A stretch of DNA of 54,807 nt from Bacilli bacterium (GTDB taxonomy: Bacteria; Bacillota; Bacilli; Paenibacillales; NBRC-103111): positions 1-54,807 of the forward strand of contig JAQBPR010000188.1 of the NCBI GenBank assembly GCA_028287395.1, written 5' to 3'. Positions 54,654 through 54,807 of the stretch are shown here, in pieces. The position numbers and the translations under genes were made by a program. The notes under the pieces were generated by a model. That model had not been told where the DNA came from. It saw only the letters and a list, made by a program, of their open reading frames with translations, and ran no database searches. Position 1 is the first letter of the stretch, and every line of letters starts with the position of its first letter.

Positions 54654-54807
54654 ATGATCTTTTGCATAATAATTATTTGGCAATATGTTATTCAGCAATT
54701 GCCGATCTTCCGCTGTATCCATGCATCCAAAGATAATATGCATTGGGCCAATCGTTTCACGACATGAACATTTATGGAGTGCTGCCATGCTTTGTCCTTG
54801 TGGATGT
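54624..54807 (-). CDS. unknown protein, C-terminal part only
   Basis: From the window edge to TAG 54624-54626 the minus strand stays open and reads HPQGQSMAALHKCSCRETIG, then PMHIIFGCMDTAEDRQLLNN and ILPNNYYAKDHGTFLSFVHN. Composition looks protein-like, with a CxC motif. No family recognised. The 15-bp repeat hairpin directly downstream could be its terminator. Confidence 0.45.
   Translation of the reverse strand, partial: HPQGQSMAALHKCSCRETIGPMHIIFGCMDTAEDRQLLNNILPNNYYAKDHGTFLSFVHN

Overview
The window looks like chromosome from a low-GC Gram-positive of the Paenibacillus type. Pointers are strong purine-rich ribosome binding sites, frequent TTG and GTG starts, a copper-amine-oxidase-like surface domain, spore-former style regulators (ECF sigma/anti-sigma, MerR, TetR), DUF4280, MORN and YcgQ/YcgR proteins, and an LTA-synthase rather than outer-membrane envelope. 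No rRNA, tRNA or CRISPR array was found.

Layout. 1-8.2 kb: a divergent pair of units. On the minus strand are a PAAR-like DUF4280 protein and a membrane MORN-repeat protein cut by the window edge; on the plus strand are a very long TolC-like coiled-coil protein and an NHL-propeller protein with a catalytically degenerate class III cyclase domain. This may be the edge of a contractile-injection-type locus. 8.3-15.2 kb: an XPD/DinG-type helicase, a PPP-type phosphatase, an ECF sigma/anti-sigma pair followed by a secreted PQQ-type quinoprotein, and a pterin carbinolamine dehydratase. 15.3-25 kb: a scarred accessory region with a 48-bp perfect palindrome, an IS66-family element (its tnpC has a nonsense codon) next to a broken HAD gene, an ABC pair, and a decayed second copy of a sulfolipid operon. 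Inserted in that decayed operon is a 1,667-bp element with Tn7-like arrays of about 20-bp repeats at both ends, a perfect 5-bp target duplication (ATGGG) and an SDR plus MerR cargo, but no transposase.

24.9-35.5 kb: the intact lipid/envelope island. It holds sqdB, sqdX, a UgtP/MGDG-type glycosyltransferase and an MFS carrier; a small protein with an ABC pair (paralogous to the 18-20 kb set); and a two-component system followed by a DedA protein and a BcrC-like phosphatase. The three operons of this island share one promoter design, TCAT-N7-TCAT-N2-TCAT-N4-TATAAT, so they probably form one regulon, plausibly under the local OmpR-type regulator. The products suggest replacement of anionic phospholipid by glycolipid/sulfolipid combined with protection or recycling of undecaprenyl carrier.

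35.7-48.3 kb: an AI-2E-family membrane protein, then a metal (probably zinc) region: two YcgR-type permeases, two YcgQ-type proteins, two LTA-synthase-like enzymes and a ZnuABC-type importer, with Zur-like and repeat elements in the shared promoter region. 48.4-54.8 kb: a PD40-propeller lipoprotein, a TetR gene frameshifted in an A10 tract, a divergent isochorismatase-fold protein, an MFS drug exporter, an MBL-fold hydrolase, a small coiled-coil protein, and a decayed block with 15-bp repeats at the right edge.
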